From Caulobacterales bacterium (GTDB lineage Bacteria; Pseudomonadota; Alphaproteobacteria; Caulobacterales; Caulobacteraceae): a stretch of 33,785 nt of DNA. Position 1 is the stretch's first letter. Every line of letters starts with the position of its first letter. A program made the translations under genes and the position numbers. Where the stretch lies: positions 1 to 33,785 of the forward strand of contig JAFLCT010000019.1 of assembly GCA_017302335.1 (NCBI GenBank), read 5' to 3'. Shown here in pieces: positions 7,639-14,438 of this stretch. Below the pieces are notes generated by a model. That model saw only the letters and a list, made by a program, of their open reading frames with translations. It was not told where the DNA came from and searched no databases.

Positions 7639-8127
7639 ATGCGCATCGGACTGTATCCGGGCACCTTCGATCCGGTCACCAACGGTCATATGGACATCAT
7701 CGGCCGGGCGGTGAAGCTGGTCGATCGACTGGTCATCGGCGTGGCGCGCAATGACGACAAGGGTCCCCTGTTCACCACCGACGAACGGGTCGAGATGGTG
7801 CGCGAGGCGGTGGCGGGCATGGACGCCGACATCGTGGTTCAGCCCTTCGACACCTTGTTGATGCATTTCGCCGAGAAGCTGGACGCCTCGGTGATCGTGC
7901 GCGGTCTGCGCGCCGTGGCCGACTTCGAGTACGAGTTCCAGATGACGGCGATGAACCAGCGCCTGAACAGCCGGATCGAGACCGTCTTCCTGATGGCCGA
8001 TCCGCGCCACCAGGCCATCGCCAGCCGTCTGGTCAAGGAGATCGCCCGGCTGGACGGCGCGATCAGCAGTTTCGTCAGCCCGGCGGTCGCCGCCCAGGTG
8101 CTGGCCAAGGTCAAGGAAAACCGATGA
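7639..8127 (+). CDS. coaD: Phosphopantetheine adenylyltransferase
   Basis: The 162-residue enzyme transfers AMP from ATP to 4'-phosphopantetheine, giving dephospho-CoA, the penultimate step of coenzyme A synthesis. The nucleotidyltransferase signature is YPGTFDPVTNGHMDII, with H17 as the TxGH histidine. The phosphopantetheine-site region VRGLRAVADFEYEFQM and the C-terminal ISSFVSP nucleotide motif are intact, and the length is standard. A run of G and A (GGGGGGA) a few bases before the ATG serves as Shine-Dalgarno. The stop overlaps the next ATG (ATGA, 8124-8127), so coaD and the first cyclophilin are translationally coupled. Confidence 0.97.
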   Translation: MRIGLYPGTFDPVTNGHMDIIGRAVKLVDRLVIGVARNDDKGPLFTTDERVEMVREAVAGMDADIVVQPFDTLLMHFAEKLDASVIVRGLRAVADFEYEFQMTAMNQRLNSRIETVFLMADPRHQAIASRLVKEIARLDGAISSFVSPAVAAQVLAKVKENR

Positions 8128-8969
8128 GTCCGCGTATTTCGTTTCTAGCTTGCGCCGCCCTGGCCCTCTCGGCGGGCGCCGCTTCGGCCCAGACGGTTTC
8201 GGAATGGCGCACTGTCGCGCCCGAGAATCTGTTGATCATCGACACCGCCCATGGCCGCGTCCTGGCCGAACTGTCGCCTGTCCAGGCGCCGCGTCATGTC
8301 GAGCGCATTCGCGCCCTGGCTGATGCGGGCTTCTACGACGGACTGAAATTCCATCGGGTCATCGAAGGCTTCATGGCCCAGACCGGCGATCCGCAGGGCA
8401 CGGGCCAGGGCGGCAGCGAACTGCCTGACGTGGCGGGCGAGTTCGCTTTCCGGCGTGCGCCCGGCGGCGGTTTCGTCTCGGTCGGTCCCAATCCGACCGG
8501 CGGGCAGATGGGCTTGCTGGGGTCCATGACCATCCAGAGCCAGCCGGACGCCCAGGCCATGGTCAACGCCGACTTCAAGGTGCCAGGCGTCGGTCTTTTC
8601 TGCCCCGGGACCCTGGGCATGGCCCGCGCCGCCAACCCTGACAGCGCCAACAGCCAGTTCTTCATCATGACCGGTCGCAAGGACGATCTGAACGGCGGCT
8701 ACACCGCCTTCGGCCGCGTGGTCCTGGGCATGGAGGCGGTGCGCGCGCTCAAGGCGGGCCGCCCCGAGGCCGACGGCCAGGTTCAGGGCGATCCTGACGT
8801 CATGACCCGCGTCCGCATGGCCTCCAGCCTGCCCGAGGCCGAGCGTCCGACCGTGCGGGTGATGGATGTGCGCTCTCCCGCCTTCGCCGCCCTGCTGGAA
8901 CAGACCCGCGCCGCGCGCGGCGCCGCCTTCAACGTCTGCGACATCCAACTGCCCGCCCAGGGCGGCTAA
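8124..8969 (+). CDS. Exported cyclophilin-type peptidyl-prolyl isomerase (copy 1)
   Basis: The 281-residue PPIase should catalyse cis-trans isomerisation of prolyl bonds in the periplasm. The signal peptide ends ...SAGAASA before QTV. The cyclophilin core contains KFHRVIEGFMAQTGDPQGTG (R78 equals the catalytic arginine) and NSQFFIMTG. The usual Trp/His positions of human CypA are not kept. An insertion of about 55 residues lies between the two core motifs. After the core comes a module of about 45 residues (LPEAERP, MDVRSP, CDIQLP) also present in the next gene. C160 and C272 could form a disulfide. It overlaps coaD by 4 bp and lies 11 bp before copy 2. Confidence 0.92.
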   Translation: MSPRISFLACAALALSAGAASAQTVSEWRTVAPENLLIIDTAHGRVLAELSPVQAPRHVERIRALADAGFYDGLKFHRVIEGFMAQTGDPQGTGQGGSELPDVAGEFAFRRAPGGGFVSVGPNPTGGQMGLLGSMTIQSQPDAQAMVNADFKVPGVGLFCPGTLGMARAANPDSANSQFFIMTGRKDDLNGGYTAFGRVVLGMEAVRALKAGRPEADGQVQGDPDVMTRVRMASSLPEAERPTVRVMDVRSPAFAALLEQTRAARGAAFNVCDIQLPAQGG

Positions 8970-8980
8970 AGGAGACCGCC

Positions 8981-9871
8981 ATGATCCGTCCCGCCCTGAT
9001 CGCCGCCCAGGCTGTCGGCGTCGCTCTTCTGGCTGCAACGCCCGCCCTGGCCCAGGAAACGCCCGCCTCGGCCGCGCCCGCGGCCGCGGAATGGCGCACC
9101 GTGACGCCCGAGAACCTGTTGGTCGTCGACACCACCAAGGGCCGCATCCTGGTGGAGTTGGCGCCGCTGGCCGCGCCCAAACACGTCGAGCGCATCCGTA
9201 TGCTGGCCCAGCGCGGCTTCTATGACGGCATCGTCTGGCATCGGGTGATCGACTGGTTCATGGCCCAGACCGGCGATCCCCTGGGCACCGGCGAAGGTCA
9301 AAGCCCCTATCCCGATTTGGAGGCCGAGTTCACCTTCCGCCGCGACAGCGCCATGCCCTTCGTCCCCGTCGCCCGGCCGATGGGCGCCGAGGTCGGCTTC
9401 ATCAACAGCCTGCCGGTTCAGACCCAGCCCGACGCGGCCATGGCCCAGACCGGCGACGGCAAGGTGCATGGTTGGGGTCTGTACTGTCCCGGCGTGGCGG
9501 GCATGGCGCGCGGTGAGGCCAACGACAGCGCCAACAGCCAGTTCTTCTTCATGCGCCAGGCCTATCCGGCGCTTGAGAAACGCTACACCGTCTGGGGCGC
9601 GGTGGTGTCGGGGCTGGACGTGGTCCGCGCCATCAAGGTCGGCGACGGCGACAACGGGGCGGTGACGTCAGAGCCGGATCGCATGGTCCGCGTCCGCGTG
9701 GCCGCCGACCTGCCCGAGGCGGAACGGCCGGTGGTCCAGGTTCTGGATGTGCGTTCTCCCACCTTCGGAACCCTGGTCGAGGCGGCGCGACGCGCACGCG
9801 GCGCCGACTTCTCGGCGTGCGACATCCAGTTGCCGGTTCAGGTCTCGGGCGCAGCGGCGCCCGCCGCCTGA
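8981..9871 (+). CDS. Exported cyclophilin-type peptidyl-prolyl isomerase (copy 2)
   Basis: The 296-residue tandem paralogue of the preceding gene has a signal peptide ending ATPALA before QETP, then a Pro/Ala linker and the shared block EWRTVTPENLL. The active-site segment is VWHRVIDWFMAQTGDP (R88), with Trp where copy 1 has Phe, and NSQFFFMRQ. C169 and C280 correspond to the copy 1 cysteines. The C-terminal module (LPEAERP, LDVRSP, CDIQLP) is kept. GGAG lies 7 nt before the ATG. The last 34 bp overlap the 3' end of the convergent phosphatase gene. The divergence of the two active sites suggests different clients, which is inference. Confidence 0.92.
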   Translation: MIRPALIAAQAVGVALLAATPALAQETPASAAPAAAEWRTVTPENLLVVDTTKGRILVELAPLAAPKHVERIRMLAQRGFYDGIVWHRVIDWFMAQTGDPLGTGEGQSPYPDLEAEFTFRRDSAMPFVPVARPMGAEVGFINSLPVQTQPDAAMAQTGDGKVHGWGLYCPGVAGMARGEANDSANSQFFFMRQAYPALEKRYTVWGAVVSGLDVVRAIKVGDGDNGAVTSEPDRMVRVRVAADLPEAERPVVQVLDVRSPTFGTLVEAARRARGADFSACDIQLPVQVSGAAAPAA

Positions 9872-10947
9872 CGCCTGCCCTGGCGACGTCGCCGCCGGGG
9901 TTTGCTGTCCTGTTTCATCCGCTGCAGCAACAGCCCCTCGCGCAGGCCCCGGTCGGCGACCCGAACCCGCTCGCATGGCCATATCCGCTGCACAGCCTCC
10001 AGGATCGCGGCCCCCGCCAGCACCAGATCGGCGCGATCCGGGCCGATGCACGGTTCGGCGGCGCGCCCGCGCGGTCCCAGGGCCATCAACCGATCGGCGG
10101 CGTCACGGCACTGGCCGCTGGTCATCCACAGACCGTCGACCAGATCGCGCTGATAGCGACGCAGACCCAGGTGGATGCCCGCCAGGCTGGTGATGGCGCC
10201 GGATGTGCCGACCAGATGCGCCTTGCCGTCGTCGAACAGGCGGCGCAGCGAGGCGTCCTCGATGCCGCCGGCGCGGACGGCGGCGGCCATGTCGGCGACC
10301 ATGGCTTCGTACCAGTCCAGGCCCGAGGCCGCCGGTTCCGGGTGCCGTTCGGCCAGGGTGACCACGCCCAGCGGCGCCGACATCCAGGCGATGGTGTGGA
10401 AGCCCTCGCCCGCGCGTTTCAGCCACGACATCTCGGTGGAGCCGCCGCCGACATCGATGACCAGAACGGCCTCGGTCCTGGGGTCGAACAGGTTCAGACA
10501 GCCCTGGACCGCCAGTCGCGCCTCCTCCTTCGGATCGATGACGCGCAGGTTCAGCCCGGTGCCTTTTCGCACCCGCTCGATGAAGTCGGCCCCGTTGTCG
10601 GCGGCGCGGCAGGCCTGGGTGGCGACGGCGCTGATCCGCCCGCCGGTCAGGCCGCGTCGGGCCAGGCGTTCGGCGCACTGGGCCAGGGCCTCATAGGCGC
10701 GGTCCATGGCCGCCGGGTCCAGGCGGCCCGTGCGCGACAGACCTTCGCCCAGGCGCACGATTCGGCTGAAGGAATCGACCACTCGGAAGCCGTCGCGCGA
10801 CGGGCGCGCGATCAGCAAACGGCAGTTGTTGGTCCCGAGATCGAGGGCGCCGTACAGGGGACCGTCGCGTCCCGACGATCTCGACCTGGGCGCTCCGCCT
10901 CTGGACCGGTCGTCGCGCCTCAGGGGCGCGCCGGCGGTGTCCGGCAT
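9838..10947 (-). CDS. Ppx/GppA-family phosphatase
   Basis: The 369-residue ASKHA-fold enzyme belongs to the exopolyphosphatase/pppGpp phosphatase family. The phosphate-1 loop is YGALDLGTNNCRLLIA (32-47). ATQACRAADN (109-118) and DPKEEARLAV (138-147) match the catalytic core, and VIDVGGGSTEMSW (163-175) is the phosphate-2 loop. At 369 residues it lacks the C-terminal HD-like half of E. coli Ppx and GppA, like short alphaproteobacterial forms. It cannot be assigned to polyP or pppGpp from sequence. The N-terminus (about 30 residues) and the C-terminal tail (KPRRRRRQGRR) are Arg-rich. The tail is encoded where the gene overlaps the cyclophilin 3' end by 34 bp. No clear Shine-Dalgarno was seen, so the start is uncertain. 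Confidence 0.88.
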   Translation of the reverse strand: MPDTAGAPLRRDDRSRGGAPRSRSSGRDGPLYGALDLGTNNCRLLIARPSRDGFRVVDSFSRIVRLGEGLSRTGRLDPAAMDRAYEALAQCAERLARRGLTGGRISAVATQACRAADNGADFIERVRKGTGLNLRVIDPKEEARLAVQGCLNLFDPRTEAVLVIDVGGGSTEMSWLKRAGEGFHTIAWMSAPLGVVTLAERHPEPAASGLDWYEAMVADMAAAVRAGGIEDASLRRLFDDGKAHLVGTSGAITSLAGIHLGLRRYQRDLVDGLWMTSGQCRDAADRLMALGPRGRAAEPCIGPDRADLVLAGAAILEAVQRIWPCERVRVADRGLREGLLLQRMKQDSKPRRRRRQGRRQAAGAAAPET

Positions 10948-11012
10948 GGCCGAGCTGCTTGATGTGGGCGGTCCGAAGCGGCGCCCGTCGCGACCACCCT
11001 AGACTGTGGTTC

Positions 11013-11043
11013 GTGACCGAAACAAGCGCCTTGGAACGGTCAC
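11013..11043. promoter_or_regulatory. Inverted repeat in the divergent Ppx/hspQ region
   Basis: Perfect 7-bp dyad GTGACCG (11013-11019) / CGGTCAC (11037-11043) with a 17-bp gap, in the 162-bp space between the Ppx/GppA start and hspQ. Arm size and spacing would suit a dimeric regulator. The regulator is not identifiable. Confidence 0.35.
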
Positions 11044-11109
11044 ATGGCTGTCGCCTGGATGAACGGCGTCATCGGATCAGGCTCAGGGGGCGGCGCCTAG
11101 GGTCGGCGC

Positions 11110-11424
11110 ATGACCCAGTCCCTGTGCGCCAAATTCTGCCTCGGCCAGATCGTCCGGCATCGCGACGCCGCCTTTCGCGGCGTGGTGATGGATGTCGACG
11201 CCAGCTATGCGGGCGATCCCGCCGCGCCAGGCCCGGACAAACCGGCCCAGCCCTTCTATCGCGTCTTCGTCATGGGGACCGAAGGCGGCTTCGTCGCCTA
11301 TGCGGCCGAAGAGGTGCTGGAGACTGATCCCGACGTCACGCCCCTGTCTGCGACAGACCAGCACCGCTGGTTCACCGTCGATGCCCAGGGGCGCCATGCG
11401 CCGAAATCACAGCCGATCCACTGA
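11110..11424 (+). CDS. hspQ: Heat shock protein HspQ (YccV family)
   Basis: The 104-residue HspQ/YccV-type protein is, in E. coli, a heat-shock protein and specificity enhancer of the Lon protease, and was earlier described as binding hemimethylated DNA. Family signatures are KFCLGQIVRHRDAAFRGVV, MDVDASYAG, FYRVFVMGTEGGFVAYAAEE and a D/P-rich end. Length matches the family. The ATG has no strong Shine-Dalgarno. Upstream lies a 7-bp dyad (11013-11043) and a copy of ATCAGGCTC at 11076-11084. No clear heat-shock promoter could be identified. The gene stands alone, followed by a long hairpin at 11452-11508. Confidence 0.9.
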   Translation: MTQSLCAKFCLGQIVRHRDAAFRGVVMDVDASYAGDPAAPGPDKPAQPFYRVFVMGTEGGFVAYAAEEVLETDPDVTPLSATDQHRWFTVDAQGRHAPKSQPIH

Positions 11425-11451
11425 TGACGGCCGCGCCCCGCACGCGTTAGA

Positions 11452-11508
11452 CTGGGCCGAAATCGGTTGGGTTGGACGTCGTCCGACTCGGCTCGGATTT
11501 CGGTCCAG
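11452..11508 (+). other. Long near-perfect hairpin between hspQ and phhA
   Basis: The 57-nt inverted repeat has a 13-bp outer stem (11452-11464 with 11496-11508, one G-U pair; core CCGAAATC / GATTTCGG). An inner helix follows past a 2-nt bulge, closing on GTTGGAC-GTC-GTCCGAC (11471-11487). It begins 28 bp after the hspQ stop. No T-run follows, so it is not a classic intrinsic terminator. It may protect the hspQ mRNA 3' end or belong to the phhA leader. Confidence 0.6.
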
Positions 11509-11517
11509 AAATAGTCC

Positions 11518-11581
11518 TGGAGCCTGATTCACGGCACCGGCGGAAACGCGAAACGTTTCCTCCTCAACCGATCAGGCTCTA
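11518..11581 (+). other. Second hairpin, leader of phhA
   Basis: Outer arms GAGCCTGAT (11520-11528) / ATCAGGCTC (11571-11579) are a perfect 9-bp match, extendable by a G-U and a T-A pair to 11518-11581. Nested inside is GGAAACG (11542-11548) / CGTTTCC (11554-11560) with loop CGAAA. The structure ends on the A of an in-frame ATG at 11581 and lies 38 bp before the preferred phhA start, a position suited to cis-regulation. Confidence 0.5.
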
Positions 11582-11619
11582 TGACGAAGGCCGTCAGTGC
11601 CGCTGTGCGGGAGTACGTC

Positions 11620-12495
11620 ATGTCCGACTTCGAACACGTCTTCGAACAGCCGCCGGAAGGCGCCGCCGCCGACTGGACCATCCCCCAGAACTGGCGCGCC
11701 TATACCGAGGTCGAGCACAAGACCTGGGATACGCTGTACGCCCGCCAGATGAAGATCCTGCCCGGCCGCGCGGCCGACGCCTTCATGAAGGGGCTGGACG
11801 CCCTGGATCTGAACACCGGCGGCATTCCTGACTTTTCGGTGATGAATCCGAAGCTTCAGGCCCTGACCGGCTGGACGGTCGTCTGCGTGCCGGGCCTGGT
11901 GCCGGACGACGTCTTCTTCGATCACCTGGCCAATCGTCGCTTCGTCTCGGGCCAGTTCATCCGCCGCCCGGACCAGTTGGACTATCTGCAAGAGCCGGAC
12001 ATCTTCCATGATGTCTTCGGCCATGTGCCGATGCTGACCGACCCCGATTTCGCCGCCTATATGCAGGCCTATGGCGAGGGCGGGCAGCGGGCCGTTTCCC
12101 TGGGGATGTTGCAGAATCTGGCGCGGCTCTACTGGTACACGGTCGAGTTCGGCCTGGTGCGCGAGGCCGATCAACTGCGCATCTATGGCGCGGGCATCGT
12201 GTCGTCGGCGACCGAGAGCGTCTTCTCGCTGGAAGACCCGTCGCCGAACCGGCTGGGCTTCGATCTGGAGCGGGTGATGCGGACGCTGTACCGCATCGAC
12301 GACTTTCAGCAGGTCTATTTCGTCATCGACTCCATCGAGCAGTTGAAGCGCGAGACGCTGAAGGACTTCGGCCCGATCTATGATCGGTTGAAGGGGACGC
12401 CGGAGATCGGCATCGAGACCGTCCTGCCGACCGACACGGTGTTCACGCACGGCACCCAGGCCTATGCGGCCAAGGGCGGACGCTTCGCGGCCTGA
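11620..12495 (+). CDS. phhA: Phenylalanine 4-monooxygenase
   Basis: The 291-residue iron- and pterin-dependent aromatic amino acid hydroxylase converts phenylalanine to tyrosine. The iron triad is visible as H130 and H135 (QEPDIFHDVFGHVPML) and E176 (YWYTVEFGLV). Other conserved segments are SGQFIRRPDQLDYLQEPD, YGAGIVSSATESVFSL and the C-terminal FQQVYFVIDSIEQL. It is the short bacterial monomeric form without an N-terminal ACT domain. The start is set at ATG 11620 because GGGAG lies 6 nt upstream; an in-frame ATG at 11581 adds 13 residues but has weak signals. No phhB pterin dehydratase is adjacent. The leader has two strong hairpins, and a T-tailed terminator follows. Confidence 0.95.
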   Translation: MSDFEHVFEQPPEGAAADWTIPQNWRAYTEVEHKTWDTLYARQMKILPGRAADAFMKGLDALDLNTGGIPDFSVMNPKLQALTGWTVVCVPGLVPDDVFFDHLANRRFVSGQFIRRPDQLDYLQEPDIFHDVFGHVPMLTDPDFAAYMQAYGEGGQRAVSLGMLQNLARLYWYTVEFGLVREADQLRIYGAGIVSSATESVFSLEDPSPNRLGFDLERVMRTLYRIDDFQQVYFVIDSIEQLKRETLKDFGPIYDRLKGTPEIGIETVLPTDTVFTHGTQAYAAKGGRFAA

Positions 12496-12518
12496 CTGAC
12501 GATCCCTGACATGGACGA

Positions 12519-12547
12519 CCGCGCACCGTGCGACGGCGCGCGGTTTT
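12519..12547 (+). terminator. Rho-independent terminator of phhA
   Basis: CCGCGC (12519-12524) / GCGCGG (12538-12543) with TTTT (12544-12547) directly behind, 24 bp after the phhA stop. This is the best canonical terminator in the window. Confidence 0.65.
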
Positions 12548-12579
12548 GCTAGGCTGGTCTCTCAACGCGGGAGGCGAAT

Positions 12580-13110
12580 ATGTGCATGGCGATGGCGGCG
12601 GCTCTGTACGGCCTGGCGGCGATGTGCGCCGGGCAGGCGCATGAGGGGACGTCTTCGGGCGGTCGGGTCTTCAGCGTCCCCGCCTCCATTCCCGGCTGCG
12701 GCCCGGCGACGGTGTCGGAAGACAGCCGCGCATCCCTGGGGCTGGACTATGTCTGCGATGTCGCCCCGGATCAGGCCGCCGCGGCGCGGGCCACGGTCTG
12801 GGTGGTGGTGTTGAAACAGGCGTTGCCGGTGGCGCCGCGCGACTTCCTGATCGGACAGTCGCAGCGGTGGTGGCCCGACATGGCCGTCGAGGATCGCGCC
12901 GCCAACATCAGCGTTCAGACCAAGGTCCTGGCCAACGGCGCCCAGCGGTTCCACTGCATCCATCGCGACGATGTGGCCAATCTGGCCGGAGACGCGCTTT
13001 GCGTTCTGGATGCCCCGACCATCGAGGTCCTGATCGCGGGGCGTTCGACCATGGCCCTGACCGCCGACGCCGGGGTCGACGCCGTGCTGAAGGCCGCGAC
13101 GATCGGCTAG
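12580..13110 (+). CDS. Hypothetical exported protein
   Basis: The 176-residue protein begins with a hydrophobic segment (MCMAMAAALYGLAAMCAGQA) that reads as a signal peptide. The mature part carries four cysteines (in PGCGPA, DYVCDV, FHCIH and ALCVL), and features VWVVVLKQALP and QSQRWWPDMAVEDRA. No family was recognised. GGGAGG at 12569-12574 gives a good Shine-Dalgarno. Being behind the phhA terminator, it likely has its own promoter. Its TAG stop and the TAG of convergent astB share the palindrome CTAG at 13107-13110. Confidence 0.65.
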   Translation: MCMAMAAALYGLAAMCAGQAHEGTSSGGRVFSVPASIPGCGPATVSEDSRASLGLDYVCDVAPDQAAAARATVWVVVLKQALPVAPRDFLIGQSQRWWPDMAVEDRAANISVQTKVLANGAQRFHCIHRDDVANLAGDALCVLDAPTIEVLIAGRSTMALTADAGVDAVLKAATIG

Positions 13111-14438
13111 ACGTGCTGGAACGGATAGAAGTCCGAACCCAGGCCCAGGATGGCGGTCAGTTCGTCCAGCGCCCCGCGCGTCTCGTCCAGCAGGGCGGGA
13201 TCGGCCAGATCGCGCGCTGTCAGCCTGTCCCGGTACCAGCGCAAGGCCCAGACGCTGAGCGCGCCGTGCAGTTCGTCGGTCAGGCGCATTCCCGGATTGG
13301 CCGCCTCCAGTTCCGGCTCGGTCAGCACCACGCGCAGACGCAGACAGGCGGGACCGCCGCCGTTGCGCATCGACTGGCGCACATCGACATAGTCGACGTG
13401 GCCGATGGGACCGTTCGAGGCGACCAACCCCTCGGCGACCGCATGGCTGCGCGGGTTGTCGCGCGTTTCGGTCGGGCAGATCAGGGTCAGGCGGTCTCGG
13501 CCGGGGATCGACACAAGCATCGAGTTGAACAGATAGCTGTAGATGGCGTCGGCCAGCGGCAGGTCGGCGGCGGAAACCTCGACGAACTGCGGCTCGAAGC
13601 CCCTGGCGGCGGCGCGGATGTCGGCGTGGACGGCCGCCGTGTCCTCGAAGGCCAGTTCGTGATGGAACAGGGTGTCCAGGGCGCCGACGCAGACCACGTC
13701 GTTGTGGAAGGTCCCGCCCGCGATGGCCGCGCGCGATTGGCGGGCCAGAACCGCGCCGCTGGCGCCATGACGCCGGGCGAGGGCTTGCGAGGCCTCGCGC
13801 GTCTGACGCGCCGGATAGAGACCCTCCCAATGCTCCCAAGCCTCGCGGCCCCAGACCAGCAGATTGACGCCCGGCTCACCGTGATCCGCGCACAGCCGCA
13901 CGTGATTGGCCGCGCCCTCGTCAGCGAGGTGCGCCACGGAGGGCAGGGCGTCGTGGACGGCGAAGCGCGCCGGATCGGGGAACAGGGCGTCCAGAGACCG
14001 CTTCGTCTGGGCGTGCTCCAGGCTGCGGTGCAGGTTGGTCACCAGATTGGCGGGGGTGAAATGCACCCGGCCGTCGGCGGCGTCGGGGCTGGGGGTCACG
14101 GTCGCGGCGTTGGCGGCCCACATGGGCGAGGCCGAACAGGCGGCGGCGGCGAAGGCGGGCGCCTCCGTCCAGGCCCGCTCCAGCACCTGAGCGTCCGTGC
14201 CGGAGAAGCCGAGGTCGCGCAGGAAGGGAATGTCGGGCCGTTCGTGCGGCGGCAGGACGAACTGGGGCAGACCCAGATCCGCCAGCCGCTTCATCTTGTC
14301 GAGACCCTGCAACACCGCCGCACGCGGGTTGGACGCCTCGCCCCTGTTCAGCTTCGACGCCAGATTGCCCGGCGACAGTCCGGCGTAGGAATGCGTCGGC
14401 CCGATCAGCCCGTCGGCGTTGGCTTCGATGGCGTTCAT
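13107..14438 (-). CDS. astB: N-succinylarginine dihydrolase
   Basis: The 443-residue second enzyme of the arginine succinyltransferase pathway hydrolyses N2-succinylarginine to N2-succinylornithine, ammonia and CO2. The catalytic triad is visible as E174 (HLADEGAANHVRL), H245 (GGTFHNDVVCVG) and C365 (NGGGPACLRLRVVL), with Cys and Glu at the same numbers as in E. coli AstB. The N-terminus ANADGLIGPTHSYAGLSPGN is diagnostic. The ATG overlaps the astD stop (ATGA, 14435-14438), so it is the last gene of the M20-astA-astD-astB operon. Its stop codon shares a CTAG with the convergent exported-protein gene. Confidence 0.97.
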   Translation of the reverse strand: MNAIEANADGLIGPTHSYAGLSPGNLASKLNRGEASNPRAAVLQGLDKMKRLADLGLPQFVLPPHERPDIPFLRDLGFSGTDAQVLERAWTEAPAFAAAACSASPMWAANAATVTPSPDAADGRVHFTPANLVTNLHRSLEHAQTKRSLDALFPDPARFAVHDALPSVAHLADEGAANHVRLCADHGEPGVNLLVWGREAWEHWEGLYPARQTREASQALARRHGASGAVLARQSRAAIAGGTFHNDVVCVGALDTLFHHELAFEDTAAVHADIRAAARGFEPQFVEVSAADLPLADAIYSYLFNSMLVSIPGRDRLTLICPTETRDNPRSHAVAEGLVASNGPIGHVDYVDVRQSMRNGGGPACLRLRVVLTEPELEAANPGMRLTDELHGALSVWALRWYRDRLTARDLADPALLDETRGALDELTAILGLGSDFYPFQHV

